From JBGMEA01 sp963674555 (GTDB taxonomy: Bacteria > Bacillota > Clostridia > Eubacteriales > Anaerofustaceae), in assembly GCA_963674555.1 (NCBI GenBank), contig OY771429.1, positions 1,488,001-1,552,000 of the forward strand: 64,000 nt of DNA, given 5' to 3'. The translations under genes and the position numbers were made by a program. Numbering within the stretch: the stretch's first letter is position 1; each line of letters starts with the position of its first letter. The notes below the pieces were generated by a model. That model was not told where the DNA came from. It saw nothing but the letters and a program-made list of their open reading frames with translations, and searched no databases. Shown here one piece after another: positions 1 through 9,283 of this stretch.

Positions 1-906
1 CCCGACACGGAAATAATCTACGTATGCAGCGAGATGAAAGACGGCGCAAAGCCGCTATCTCAAATAACCGACGATGTGGATGTGCTGATAACGTGGGGCA
101 TGGTGACCGAGGGATTGGAAGATTTTTGCAAAAACGTGCCGAGCCTGAAATGGATACACTTGTTCACAGTAGGCGTGGATGATTTTATGGCTTCCGAGAT
201 CGCTCAGCTCGATCTTCAAGTAACGATATCCACCGGTGTTGCGGGCTATGCCATATCCGATCATGTGATGGCACTGATCTATGCTTTTACGAGAGACTTA
301 CCGAAATTCATGGAACTGCAAAGACAGAGAATAAACGGAGCGAGAGCGGGCATAAACTTTGTTTATAACGAAGTAGCGTATAAGAGTGTCGGAATCATAG
401 GACTGGGCAGTATCGGTAGAATGATCGCGGAGAAATGCAAGCGTGCGGAGATGCGCGTCGTAGCGGCTGACCTGCTCCCGGATGAGAACGGACTTGTCGA
501 TAAGTGGTATCCGATGAGTGAAATGGATACACTTTTAGCGGAGTCGGACTTTGTCGTCATTACCGTACCGCTGACACCCGAAACACAGCATATGATCGGT
601 GAGAAAGAGTTCAAAACGATGAAGGAAAGCGCGTATCTCATCAACGTGGCAAGGGGCGGTATCGTCGATACCGAAGCTTTGATAAACGCGATACGAAACA
701 ACGAGATCGCGGGAGCGGGACTTGACGTATTGGAAAACGAGAACAATTTGCCCGAAGACCATCCGATCTGGACATTACCGAATGTAGTCTTTACACCGCA
801 TGTTTCGGCGTTGTCACCGCAGTATATGGGCAGAGCGATACGATTGGCGAAAGACAATCTCATTAAATATTCAAACGATGAAGAAGTACCGTATCGTGTT
901 AAGTAA
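1..906 (+). CDS. D-2-hydroxyacid dehydrogenase, 5' end cut by window
   Basis: NAD-dependent oxidoreductase of the D-isomer-specific 2-hydroxyacid dehydrogenase family, which reduces a 2-keto acid to a D-2-hydroxy acid in the cytoplasm. The reading frame is open from base 1, so the first methionine at 34 is probably internal and the true start lies outside the window. Seen in the sequence: a Rossmann motif GLGSIGRM, the catalytic Arg region NVARGGIVDTEAL, the Glu in DVLENENNLPEDHP and the catalytic His in FTPHVSAL, in the family order. The exact substrate cannot be read from sequence. It has a distant relative on the minus strand at 18973-19962. The next gene follows after 29 bp with its own ribosome binding site. 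Confidence 0.9.
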   Translation, partial: PDTEIIYVCSEMKDGAKPLSQITDDVDVLITWGMVTEGLEDFCKNVPSLKWIHLFTVGVDDFMASEIAQLDLQVTISTGVAGYAISDHVMALIYAFTRDLPKFMELQRQRINGARAGINFVYNEVAYKSVGIIGLGSIGRMIAEKCKRAEMRVVAADLLPDENGLVDKWYPMSEMDTLLAESDFVVITVPLTPETQHMIGEKEFKTMKESAYLINVARGGIVDTEALINAIRNNEIAGAGLDVLENENNLPEDHPIWTLPNVVFTPHVSALSPQYMGRAIRLAKDNLIKYSNDEEVPYRVK

Positions 907-935
907 CAGATGATCTAATATAAAAGGAGCATTTT

Positions 936-1610
936 ATGACTGAGTCATTGATAATAGATACAAGCATAAACGAAATGTACCCAAACGCAAAGATGGGCAT
1001 CCTTATCATGCGTGACGTGATCGTCGAAGAAAAAGATGACGGAGAACTGAGAGATCAAACATTATTGGCGATCAAAGAAAAATACGACGGTTTGAGCCGA
1101 AACGAAATAAAAGCGCTCGACCCGATACAAGCCTATGTGGCGTATTATAAAAAGTTCGGTAACAGCTATCATCTTATGGGTCAATTGGAATCGGTACTGA
1201 AAGGCAAGAAAGAACTGCCGAAAGGCGGAGGGCTGCTGCAAACGATGTTCCTATGGGAAATAAGCAGCATGCTCCTCACCGCGGGGCACGATCTGTCCGC
1301 ACTGAAGATGCCGCTGTGTTTAAAAGCAGCGAACGGTTCCGAAACGTATGAATCCATCTCGGGAAAAGAAGCAACAGCCGTCAACGGAGATATGATGCTT
1401 TGCGATGAAGACGGACCGATATCCACGATACTGCGCGGACCCGATAAAAAAACTAGGATCACGCCATCGTCCAAGGACTTGTTGTTCTCTATTTACGCAC
1501 CGCCTGTGGTCGATGAAACTTATATCAAAAATAATTTAGAGAAACTTGAAAATACCATCAAAACGATCGCGCCGAACGCGACGACAGAAGTGCTCAAAGT
1601 ATTTTCATAA
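936..1610 (+). CDS. B3/B4 tRNA-binding domain protein
   Basis: A 224-residue soluble protein resembling the stand-alone B3/B4 domain family. That domain is the editing module of the phenylalanyl-tRNA synthetase beta subunit. Free-standing members are thought to hydrolyse mischarged tRNA or bind amino-acid-like ligands, but most are uncharacterised. Supporting features are the size, the start YPNAKMGILIMRDV, the central helix YYKKFGNSYHLMGQLES and the segment MFLWEISSMLLTAGHDL, all typical of the family as I recall it. An AGGAGC ribosome binding site precedes the ATG. It lies 29 bp after the 2-hydroxyacid dehydrogenase and may be co-transcribed with it. The function is inferred from family resemblance only. 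Confidence 0.65.
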   Translation: MTESLIIDTSINEMYPNAKMGILIMRDVIVEEKDDGELRDQTLLAIKEKYDGLSRNEIKALDPIQAYVAYYKKFGNSYHLMGQLESVLKGKKELPKGGGLLQTMFLWEISSMLLTAGHDLSALKMPLCLKAANGSETYESISGKEATAVNGDMMLCDEDGPISTILRGPDKKTRITPSSKDLLFSIYAPPVVDETYIKNNLEKLENTIKTIAPNATTEVLKVFS

Positions 1611-1661
1611 ATGATGTTTATGCTCGATTACTGAAAGCTCTCTAGTCTATAAGGAGGAAAG

Positions 1662-3290
1662 ATGGCGGACTTTGATTTTACTCAACCCGATTTTGAAGAT
1701 AGCTTGGAACAAGTCAAATGGAACAGGTTCCAATACACCAGAAGAAAGCAATATGAAACCGAAGAAAACGCTGACGGAACGATAACCGTTACGGTCACTA
1801 CGGATGATGATGAAGAGTTCACTTGTTTATATCCTCTTTACGACCGAGAAAAAGTATATGAGCTATTGACAGAAACGGAAGCTCCGAATCTGAAAGGTAT
1901 TTATGTAAAGGATTTTGACATCAGCGCGATCATGGGGCAAAAAAATACGTTTCAATCTTTTGACGCGAGTTACAGCTTTTGGGACGGCAATGTCAATTTC
2001 AAACAAGTATCTTTCAAAGAAGGCAAAGTTGATTTCAGTGAAGCGAGTTTCGGTGAAGGACTGATCGATTTCAGTGAGGTGGATTTCGGAGACGGCGATG
2101 TATCTTTTCGCGGAGCAAGCCTGAATAACGGCGATCTGACTTTCAGCGGCGCGCGTTTCGGTAAAGGCGATGTCTATTTCAGTTACGCCGTGTTCGGCGA
2201 AGGAGATATCGACTTCAGTAAAGTGAACTTCGAAGAGTGCGATGTATTCTTCAGTTACGCGATCTTTGCGGACGGCGATGTTTCTTTCTACGAGACTTTT
2301 TTCGGAACGGAAAACGTATCGTTTCGCAACACGGTATTCGGTGAAGGTTCGGTATCTTTCCGTAAAATGCAGATGAAAAAGGGGCACTTGGAATTTGATT
2401 CGTCTAAATTTAAATTAGGCAATATCGCTTTCGATGAGTGCTTGTTCCCGAATACACTGCTGACATTCGACAGCGCCGTATTCGAAGATAATGAACTGAG
2501 TTTTTTGGACGCGGTGGTGGACAGATTAATCTTTATGAACGTGACTTTTAACGCGAACGTAAATCTTGAACTTAAATCATGCGGGGAACTAACGCTGCAA
2601 CATTGCACGATAGAAAAAGCGATAACGTGTAATACCTGCCGTTTCAATATGCTTTCTTTTGTGCATACTGTCAATTTGGGACAGATCCATATCGATTGGG
2701 AAAAGAATGTGGCATGGCAATCGAATGGGGTGTTCGGGCGGATCGCTTATAACAGAGCTGTTCATCAAGCGATCTATCGCAGGATGCCGAACGCGATCGA
2801 AAGCGGAGCCTATTACGAGTATCACGAGAACAGGCTGACAAGCAGAGTATTTACCGCTGAAGAAAAGACATCGCAGTTTCGTATGCTTAAAGAAAACTTC
2901 AACGAAATCGGACAATACCAAGACGAAGATCTGGCATATCGCACCTATATGAATTATAAAACAAAGTCGATAAAACCGGGTTTGGAAAAAGCATTCTACA
3001 AAATATTCGGTTTTGTGGGTGGGTACGGCACGCGTCCGATCTCTATCGTGTTCAGTACAGCGGGAACGATCGCTTTATTCGGTATGTTATATGCTTTGTT
3101 ATTGGATTTTCGTCATTTTTTCTCTCGCGTTTTGGGTTGGATGTATCAAAGCTCTTTGATCTTTTTTACGATAGGCACAGGGCATGTATCAACTTCGTTT
3201 ACCAAACTGTTATCCGGCGCTGAAAGTTTTATAGGCGTTGTACTGATGGCGTATTTGACAGTCGCATTATTCAGAAAATTGCTTAGGTAA
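1662..3290 (+). CDS. Pentapeptide-like repeat protein with C-terminal ion-channel pore
   Basis: A 542-residue protein with three parts. Residues 1-105 are acidic and soluble. Residues 111-286 hold about 15 repeats of 12 residues, pattern hydrophobic-x-F-x4-F-x2-G-x, such as VDFSEASFGEGL. This should fold as a right-handed beta-helix like pentapeptide-repeat proteins, but the period is 12 rather than 5. The C-terminus from about 460 has two hydrophobic segments flanking FFTIGTGHVS. Its TIGTG core resembles the TVGYG selectivity filter of two-helix potassium channels (Ion_trans_2). The likely role is a membrane channel with a cytoplasmic beta-helix sensor; the ligand is unknown. An AGGAGG site precedes the ATG. 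A terminator follows at 3337. Confidence 0.7.
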   Translation: MADFDFTQPDFEDSLEQVKWNRFQYTRRKQYETEENADGTITVTVTTDDDEEFTCLYPLYDREKVYELLTETEAPNLKGIYVKDFDISAIMGQKNTFQSFDASYSFWDGNVNFKQVSFKEGKVDFSEASFGEGLIDFSEVDFGDGDVSFRGASLNNGDLTFSGARFGKGDVYFSYAVFGEGDIDFSKVNFEECDVFFSYAIFADGDVSFYETFFGTENVSFRNTVFGEGSVSFRKMQMKKGHLEFDSSKFKLGNIAFDECLFPNTLLTFDSAVFEDNELSFLDAVVDRLIFMNVTFNANVNLELKSCGELTLQHCTIEKAITCNTCRFNMLSFVHTVNLGQIHIDWEKNVAWQSNGVFGRIAYNRAVHQAIYRRMPNAIESGAYYEYHENRLTSRVFTAEEKTSQFRMLKENFNEIGQYQDEDLAYRTYMNYKTKSIKPGLEKAFYKIFGFVGGYGTRPISIVFSTAGTIALFGMLYALLLDFRHFFSRVLGWMYQSSLIFFTIGTGHVSTSFTKLLSGAESFIGVVLMAYLTVALFRKLLR

Positions 3291-3336
3291 ATGATATTGC
3301 ATTGCGATTTACAATTTAAAATTTTCGATCAATCGG

Positions 3337-3372
3337 GACCGTGAAAGATCAATGATCTTCCACGGTCTTTAT
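3337..3372 (+). terminator. Intrinsic terminator after the channel gene
   Basis: A near-perfect stem GACCGTG...CACGGTC with an inner GATC/GATC arm is followed by TTTATTATTT. It ends the unit of the channel gene. Confidence 0.8.
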
Positions 3373-3410
3373 TATTTCTGTTTTTTTTCCTATATTTTCA
3401 AAAAAAGTAC

Positions 3411-3440
3411 TTTACAGAACTTTTAATATGATGATAGAAT
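3411..3440 (+). promoter_or_regulatory. Candidate promoter of the Ig-like surface protein
   Basis: A TTTACA -35 box at 3411-3416 and a TAGAAT -10 box at 3435-3440 are separated by 18 bp. They lie 109 bp ahead of the start codon at 3549. The match is by eye. Confidence 0.45.
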
Positions 3441-3548
3441 AGACAAGATAAATCATCCATTTTATAGGGATTTCAATCAATTATTGCGCATGTAGTAAAT
3501 ATATGGGCTTATAATTGTGGTTTTATACTATTTTGAGGGGAAAATTTT

Positions 3549-6500
3549 ATGAAGCATGCTAAAAAAATACTTTCTGTAGCGATCGCGTTTTTATTGCTTT
3601 TTTCGACAGCAAGCAGCGTATTTGCGGCAGAGCCGCCCGCGACACCGAGTATATCGCTCGCAGTTGATACAGGGTATCCGGGAGACAATATTACGCAAAA
3701 CGGCACGATGAATATCGGTAATCTCGAAATCGGAGCGACTTGGGAATATTCGATCAACAGCGGCGTAAACTGGATCGGCGGAACGGGGACGACTTTTGTT
3801 CTTCCCGATGGAACTTATACGGCGGGCATGATCGAAGCTCGGCAGGTCGTAGACGGTGTCTACAGTGAAAGCGCATCAAACCTAACGACGATCGTTGTAG
3901 CGCAAAACCAGATCTACAACGGCGATTTTCAATTGGAACGTACAGGGTTTACGACTGATTATTGGTATAACGGCGGTGATTGTCAAATTGAAGGTACATA
4001 CACTGTTACGAACTATTCAAGGAATGCGCATCCGAGTTTTGCAGCGGCTTATGACCATACATTAGGAAATTCGTCAGGAAGAATGTTCGTAGCGAACGGA
4101 TCTTACGATATCACAAACGTCGTATGGCAATCCACTTCGGCGATCACAGTGCAAGCCGGGCAGGAATATCGTTTTGAAGCGTATTTGGCTTCTTTCTCAG
4201 GCATTAACACCGGTGCTGCCGACGGTAATGGGTATCCGAAATTGAAATTTCAGATCGGTGACGGAACGAATTGGGTCGATTTGGGAACTTCGCAAGTCGA
4301 GTGGGGAAGCGCGGCATTGGGTGCTTGGTTTGCGATATACGCAGACGGGACTTTCAGTAACGAAGGTACTTACTATATACGATTGATCAACCAACAACCC
4401 GATAATTACAATGATTTCGGTGTGGATGATATTTACTTCGGACTCAGAGGTGCGGCACCATCCGCATCCGATCCGGGGACGAATCCGACTTCAACACCGT
4501 CTACATTCGATACATCGACATTGTTGTCGCTTGAACTACAAAGTGATACGGGTTACAGCGATACAGATAAGATCACCTATAACGGTGTGATCAATGTGTT
4601 GGGTTTACAACCTCCCAATTATTGGCAATATTCAGTCGATGGTGGCGATTGGGTAACAGGAAGTGGGACAACGTTTACGGTTACGGGTAGCGGAGCACAT
4701 TCGGTAGTCGTACGTCAAATGGATTATTCCGAAATGTGGTCGGATCCCTCGGCACCGCTTAACTTTACCCTCGATGCGACCGCACCGACGGTAGAGATAT
4801 CCAGAACGGTATCCGATCCGACAAACGCGAACCCGATACCGATCGTCCTGACATTTTCAGAAGATGTTTACGGACTTAGCTTAGATGATATTACGGTAAC
4901 GAACGGGACAAAAAGCAATCTGCTCGGCAGTGGAAGCAATTATACCATGGATGTAACACCTGATGCCGAAGGCACGGTCACAGTGACGATAGGACCGGAG
5001 ACTTTCCAAGACATAGCAGGCAATAACAACCAAGGCTCAGCAGAATTCAGCATTGAGTATGATATCACACCGCCGTCAAACGGCAGCGTTTCGATCAACA
5101 GCGGAGCAACTTACAGCACCAGCACTTTTGTGACATTGACTTTGGAATCTACAGGCGCGACACGAATGATGATAAGCGAGAATGCTGATTTCAGCGGCGC
5201 AAGCTTTGAATCTTATGCGACGAGCAAGAGCATTACGCTCAGCAGTACGAACGGAACCAAAACAATTTATGTGAAATACGCGGACACAGCAGGCAACGAA
5301 ACAACGCCTGTCAGCGATACGATCATTTTAGATACACAAAAACCGACAGTAACGATAACCAGTACGGAGTCAAACCGAACGAACGCGGATCCGATACCGA
5401 TCACGATCACATTCAACGAGAGTGTATCGGGGTTTGAACTTTCGGATATTGCAGTATCTAACGGAGCAGCAACCAACTTGAGTGGTAGCGGAACGACATA
5501 TACAGCAGATGTTATACCGTACGGAGAATTAACGATAACAGTGGATGTTTACAGCGATGTTGCGCAAGATACGGCAGGCAATGGCAATTCCGCGGCAACG
5601 CAGTTCGTGATCGTTTATGATGAGACACCTCCGACAAGCGGCAGTGTGTCGATCAACAGCGGAGCGATGTATACGAATAGCACATCGGTTAGCTTAAGCT
5701 TATCCGCCACGGACGCGGTTTATGTGATGTTAAGCGAAGATGCCGATTTTACGGGTGCGTCGTATTCATCATTTGTAACGAGTAAAACCTTTGCGTTAAG
5801 CAGCGGAGATGGCGAAAAAACAGTATATGTAAGATATAAAGACGAAGCCGGTAATGAAACGACTGGAACGATCAGCGATAGTATCATATTGGACACGACA
5901 GGACCGACGGTTACGATCTCAAGCACGGAAATGCTTATCACGAATGTGGATCCTATACCGATCACGATCATGTTCAATGAAGGCGTAACGGGATTTGACG
6001 TTACGGATATCGTTATTACGAACGGAACTTTAAGCAACTTCAGTGGAGCGGGACTTATCTATACGGCAGATATCACACCTACCGCAGACGGAGCAGTAAC
6101 CGTGAATATTGCTGAAGACGTGGCGACCGACGCGATCGGGAACGGAAATTCCGCGGCAACGCAGTTCAGTATCGTTAGCGACCAAACACCGCCCTCAGCA
6201 GGCACGATATCGATCAATGACGGGGAAACGGAAACAACTGATAAAGACGTGACTTTGAGATTTTTCGTGATAGGCGCAACACAAATGATGTACAGCGAAA
6301 ACGCTGATTTCTCAGGCGCGAGTTATGAGCTGTTTGTTCCATTGATCGCTAAGAGCTATACGCTCAGCGACGGAGACGGAACAAAAACGATCTATGTAAA
6401 ATATAAAGATCCTGCGGGAAACGAAACGACTGAAACGATCAGCGCATCGATCCTACTGGACACCACGCCACCAACAAACGGAAGCATATCGATCAATAAC

Positions 6501-7268
6501 GGAGCATCGTTCACATACAATAAGGATGTGACATTGACACTTAACGCAGTAGGTGCGGTGGAAATGATCATCAGTGATCAATCGGATTTCTCGGGCGCAA
6601 GCTATGAAACTTACGCAACAAGTAAAACATTTACGCTTAGCAGCGGAGACGGAACAAAGATCGTCTATGTGAAGTATAAAGACGAACTCGGAAATGAAAC
6701 GGATGCGATCAGCGATCGCATCGTACTGGATACATACGTTGCTCCTGAACCTTTATATGGAACGGTCTTTGGATATATAACCGATGTAGACGGAAACCCG
6801 ATACCGAACGTATTGGTGGAACTGCACTCCGATCCACTACAGACTTATACGGACGCGGACGGATATTTCGAATTCACGGATGTACCTGTTGGCGAGCATA
6901 TGCTGTATGTCCTTGATGACAGATTTGAAACTTCAAGCGGACTGACTGTAGCGATATCCTCCACCGTAAACGGTGTTTGCACCGAAGACGAATGCGGCGG
7001 AGATGAGTTAGACAACGGACTTAAAGTTGAAGTCGGCGACAGTCAAGAACTAAAGATCAGCTTTGTGGCACAGGCGAACATGACAACGAGCGATGATGAT
7101 GACAGCGCGGACGATACGGACGATACGATCGGCGTAGGAGATGATGATCAAGAATCAAGCGGATTCCCGACATGGGCATTCTGGTTGATCGGAGCAGGCG
7201 TATTGGGAGCGATATTCTTTATCATATTCGGCAAACGCAGAAAAGACGATGAAGAAGAGGAAGAGTAA
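3549..7268 (+). CDS. Large secreted Ig-like repeat surface protein with C-terminal membrane anchor
   Basis: A 1239-residue exported protein. A signal peptide covers residues 1-26 (basic start, hydrophobic core, SSVFA before AEPP). Residues about 120-300 look like a carbohydrate-binding or jelly-roll module beginning NGDFQLERTGF. From about 410 to 1060 tandem Ig-like domains of two alternating kinds occur: a Bap-type domain with PIPITITFNESVSGF and TAGNGNSAATQF, and a second kind with PPTNGSISINNG, SGDGTK and VKYKDELGNET. A carboxypeptidase-regulatory-like domain (VFGYITDVDGNPIPNVLVEL) follows near 1075-1160. The tail is Asp-rich, then one membrane helix and KRRKDDEEEEE. No LPXTG sorting signal is present, so it is anchored by the helix. 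The role is probably adhesion or cell-surface binding. Ribosome binding site: GAGGGGAA. Confidence 0.85.
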   Translation: MKHAKKILSVAIAFLLLFSTASSVFAAEPPATPSISLAVDTGYPGDNITQNGTMNIGNLEIGATWEYSINSGVNWIGGTGTTFVLPDGTYTAGMIEARQVVDGVYSESASNLTTIVVAQNQIYNGDFQLERTGFTTDYWYNGGDCQIEGTYTVTNYSRNAHPSFAAAYDHTLGNSSGRMFVANGSYDITNVVWQSTSAITVQAGQEYRFEAYLASFSGINTGAADGNGYPKLKFQIGDGTNWVDLGTSQVEWGSAALGAWFAIYADGTFSNEGTYYIRLINQQPDNYNDFGVDDIYFGLRGAAPSASDPGTNPTSTPSTFDTSTLLSLELQSDTGYSDTDKITYNGVINVLGLQPPNYWQYSVDGGDWVTGSGTTFTVTGSGAHSVVVRQMDYSEMWSDPSAPLNFTLDATAPTVEISRTVSDPTNANPIPIVLTFSEDVYGLSLDDITVTNGTKSNLLGSGSNYTMDVTPDAEGTVTVTIGPETFQDIAGNNNQGSAEFSIEYDITPPSNGSVSINSGATYSTSTFVTLTLESTGATRMMISENADFSGASFESYATSKSITLSSTNGTKTIYVKYADTAGNETTPVSDTIILDTQKPTVTITSTESNRTNADPIPITITFNESVSGFELSDIAVSNGAATNLSGSGTTYTADVIPYGELTITVDVYSDVAQDTAGNGNSAATQFVIVYDETPPTSGSVSINSGAMYTNSTSVSLSLSATDAVYVMLSEDADFTGASYSSFVTSKTFALSSGDGEKTVYVRYKDEAGNETTGTISDSIILDTTGPTVTISSTEMLITNVDPIPITIMFNEGVTGFDVTDIVITNGTLSNFSGAGLIYTADITPTADGAVTVNIAEDVATDAIGNGNSAATQFSIVSDQTPPSAGTISINDGETETTDKDVTLRFFVIGATQMMYSENADFSGASYELFVPLIAKSYTLSDGDGTKTIYVKYKDPAGNETTETISASILLDTTPPTNGSISINNGASFTYNKDVTLTLNAVGAVEMIISDQSDFSGASYETYATSKTFTLSSGDGTKIVYVKYKDELGNETDAISDRIVLDTYVAPEPLYGTVFGYITDVDGNPIPNVLVELHSDPLQTYTDADGYFEFTDVPVGEHMLYVLDDRFETSSGLTVAISSTVNGVCTEDECGGDELDNGLKVEVGDSQELKISFVAQANMTTSDDDDSADDTDDTIGVGDDDQESSGFPTWAFWLIGAGVLGAIFFIIFGKRRKDDEEEEE

Positions 7269-7294
7269 GAATAATAACTCAGTTATAGGAAATC

Positions 7295-7327
7295 AAAAGA
7301 GCGCGTCAAATCAGATGCGCTCTTTTC
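7295..7327 (+). terminator. Intrinsic terminator after the surface protein
   Basis: The stem AAAGAGCGC...GCGCTCTTTT lies just past the stop codon of the surface protein gene. Confidence 0.8.
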
Positions 7328-7437
7328 TATACGACAAATATCGGTGCACTCCTTAGAAAATAAGGTTTGCATATTTGACACAAACACGATATCCTAACAT
7401 AATAGCAGATAAATGTTTGCTTATAGGATAATGATCG

Positions 7438-7929
7438 ATGAGGTTCACACCGATGAAGCAAGAAAGTACCATTGCGGTAGAACAAACAGATATTCATTCC
7501 CGTGAAGCTGAAGTATTATTGCGAGAGCTTTCCGACACACTGCATAGTATAACGGGAAACAGCGGGAACGATTCTTTCGCATCCTCCGACATGGATGATA
7601 TACGTGCGGTATTTGTGATGGCTCGCGATAACAACGGGGATCCCGTGGGTTGCGGATGCATTCGCCCCATAGACGAGAAGACCGCTGAATTAAAACGCAT
7701 GTATGCTAAAATCTCAAATATCGGGATCGGAAGTGCAATTTTACGTGATCTGGAAATGAGGGCTTCACAACTCGGATATCGAAAGATCATATTGGAAACG
7801 AGAAAGATCAACGACTCGGCGGTTCGTTTTTATCAAAACAATGGTTATACGATAATCGAAAATTACGGTAAATATCGAGGAAGAGAAGAGGCAATCTGCT
7901 TTCAAAAACAATTAAATAAAACGACGTGA
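7438..7929 (+). CDS. GNAT family N-acetyltransferase
   Basis: A 163-residue acetyl-CoA-dependent acetyltransferase of the GNAT fold. The central part shows the acetyl-CoA binding region, ELKRMYAKISNIGIGSAILRD, here with IGIGSA in place of the usual RGxGxG pyrophosphate loop. It is followed by the helix EMRASQLGYRKIILET and the C-terminal motif AVRFYQNNGYTIIENYG, typical of small-molecule or peptide acetyltransferases. The annotated ATG at 7438 lacks an obvious strong ribosome binding site, and the ATG at 7453 is an alternative start. It is a single-gene unit with terminators on both sides. The substrate is unknown. Confidence 0.85.
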   Translation: MRFTPMKQESTIAVEQTDIHSREAEVLLRELSDTLHSITGNSGNDSFASSDMDDIRAVFVMARDNNGDPVGCGCIRPIDEKTAELKRMYAKISNIGIGSAILRDLEMRASQLGYRKIILETRKINDSAVRFYQNNGYTIIENYGKYRGREEAICFQKQLNKTT

Positions 7930-7938
7930 ACAGATAAT

Positions 7939-7966
7939 AAAAAAAACGGTGAAAGCCGTTTTTTTA
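7939..7966 (+). terminator. Intrinsic terminator after GNAT gene
   Basis: AAAACGG, loop TGAAAG, then CCGTTTTTTT directly follow the stop codon. Confidence 0.8.
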
Positions 7967-8070
7967 TTTTATATTATTGACAAAAAACCTTTCACGCGTT
8001 ATACTCAATTAGATTTTAGTAATTTAGTAAATTAGTAAAATAATGAATATAAATGTTATAGGAGTTTAAA

Positions 8071-8550
8071 ATGAAAATACCGACGAATTTGAAACACAAA
8101 CCAGTGATTATTTCCGAAGATTACGATAAGATAGACGGACGAAATGCGTATGATACCGATGTGAAAGGATTGACATTGGGGCTTGCGCAGTGGAATGACC
8201 GCGGTAAAGTCGACATATCCGCAAAGGTGTGGCGTCACACCGGCGAGAAATGGTCGCGTCAATCCGAAGAATTGCCTTTACACCGCGTATTGGACCTTGC
8301 GATCTTCGAATGCAGAGCGCTGCAATATTTTCAAGATGCGTACCGAATGCCGAAACTCTATGACGAAGATGATCCGAAGATCGATAAGATCGGTCTTCAA
8401 GGCGGGATGATGCCGATAGAAGTTTGCACGGATAATGAAAAGATCGATGAGGATATCAAACTCTTCGATCAAGCGCTGCGGGAAGACGGAGAGATCATCG
8501 GCGAAAGATTGCGCGTGCTTTCCGCATTGTTAAAAGAAATGGGTTATTGA
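8071..8550 (+). CDS. Conserved hypothetical protein, DUF6530-like
   Basis: A 159-residue soluble protein with no signal peptide or membrane helix. The N-terminal half (KHKPVIISEDYDKIDGRNAY, then LGLAQWNDRGKVDISAKVWR and EKWSRQSEELPLHR) resembles what I remember as DUF6530; I could not verify this by search. No catalytic motif is evident. TATAGGAGTT gives a good ribosome binding site before the ATG. Its 3' end abuts the next gene, a GIY-YIG-like protein, with only 2 bp between stop and the next ATG, so the two are probably co-translated. Confidence 0.6.
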   Translation: MKIPTNLKHKPVIISEDYDKIDGRNAYDTDVKGLTLGLAQWNDRGKVDISAKVWRHTGEKWSRQSEELPLHRVLDLAIFECRALQYFQDAYRMPKLYDEDDPKIDKIGLQGGMMPIEVCTDNEKIDEDIKLFDQALREDGEIIGERLRVLSALLKEMGY

Positions 8551-8552
8551 CT

Positions 8553-8879
8553 ATGAAGGATAAAATGAGCAGAAAAGAAATGACAAAAGCGTATAAAACG
8601 CGCGAAGTGGTCGGCGGCGTGTACGCTATCACAAATACGCAAACGGGCGAAAGACTGATAGAATCGACATGCAATATGCAGGGGAATAAAAACCGCTTTG
8701 AATTTGCCAGATCAACAGGCTCTTGCATCTACAAGAAGATACAAAAAGATTGGGATCGATACGGCGCAAAGGCTTATGCATTTGAAGTATTGGAAGAGCT
8801 TACAAAGCGTGATAACCAGACCGATGAACAATTTGCCGAAGACGTCGAGACATTAAAAGAGATATGGGAAAGCAAATAA
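8553..8879 (+). CDS. GIY-YIG nuclease-like protein
   Basis: About 108 residues. The segment GGVYAITNTQTGERLIEST is the GIY-YIG signature region (G-V-Y...), followed by NRFEFARSTGSCIYKKIQKDW and YGAKAYAFEVLEEL, as in small single-domain GIY-YIG proteins. Such proteins cut or bind DNA in repair, restriction or homing; many short ones are uncharacterised. The usual second Y-x-G element is degenerate, so activity is uncertain. The ATG at 8553 lies immediately after the preceding stop. A TTG at 8547 overlapping that stop is the alternative start. Confidence 0.65.
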   Translation: MKDKMSRKEMTKAYKTREVVGGVYAITNTQTGERLIESTCNMQGNKNRFEFARSTGSCIYKKIQKDWDRYGAKAYAFEVLEELTKRDNQTDEQFAEDVETLKEIWESK

Positions 8880-8882
8880 AAA

Positions 8883-8915
8883 AGCCGCTGTCGATAAGAC
8901 GGCGGTTTCTCTTTG
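8883..8915 (+). terminator. Weak intrinsic terminator
   Basis: The stem CCGCTGTC/GACGGCGG (one G-T pair) is followed by TTTCTCTTT right after the GIY-YIG-like gene. Confidence 0.6.
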
Positions 8916-8924
8916 TACGATTGT

Positions 8925-9022
8925 GCCACGCTCTTTTAAGAGTGCTTGCGGACCGTAGGATGTTCGTTATTTAAAGAAGAATGATGACGATTCGATACAA
9001 ATACGCCGACCCGCAAGCGTGA
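8925..9022. other. Structured intergenic element, possible small RNA
   Basis: The gene-free stretch 8880-9283 holds an extended inverted repeat. CACGC and TTGCGG on the left pair with CCGCAAGCGTG at 9011-9021, and a small palindrome CTCTTTTAAGAG is bulged from the left arm. The intervening 60 bases are purine-rich. No reading frame is plausible here. It could be a small RNA or the leader of the J-domain gene. I do not recognise a known family. Confidence 0.35.
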
Positions 9023-9283
9023 AAAGGAGTGTAGGAATTGACTGTATTATAATAAGTGTGATCGAAAAAATCAAGTAAAATTTATGAAACAAATAATTAA
9101 AATTTTGATTCAAATTTCTTTACACATATGCTATTCTTCTTTTGCTTATGCCATTTTATAGAACAGGCGATTTTAGACTATTTATTAAGCTTATTTTTTG
9201 AGATGGATAAATCGCAAGAAAGTATTTTAAAAATCCGCGCGATACATTATAATGAAGACAAACGAGAAACTGCGGAGGTGTCT

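Noticed and set aside
3549..7268. LPXTG sortase-anchored surface protein
   Set aside because: The C-terminus reads SSGFPTWAFW before the helix, with no LPXTG-like motif; the protein is anchored by its hydrophobic segment and charged tail.
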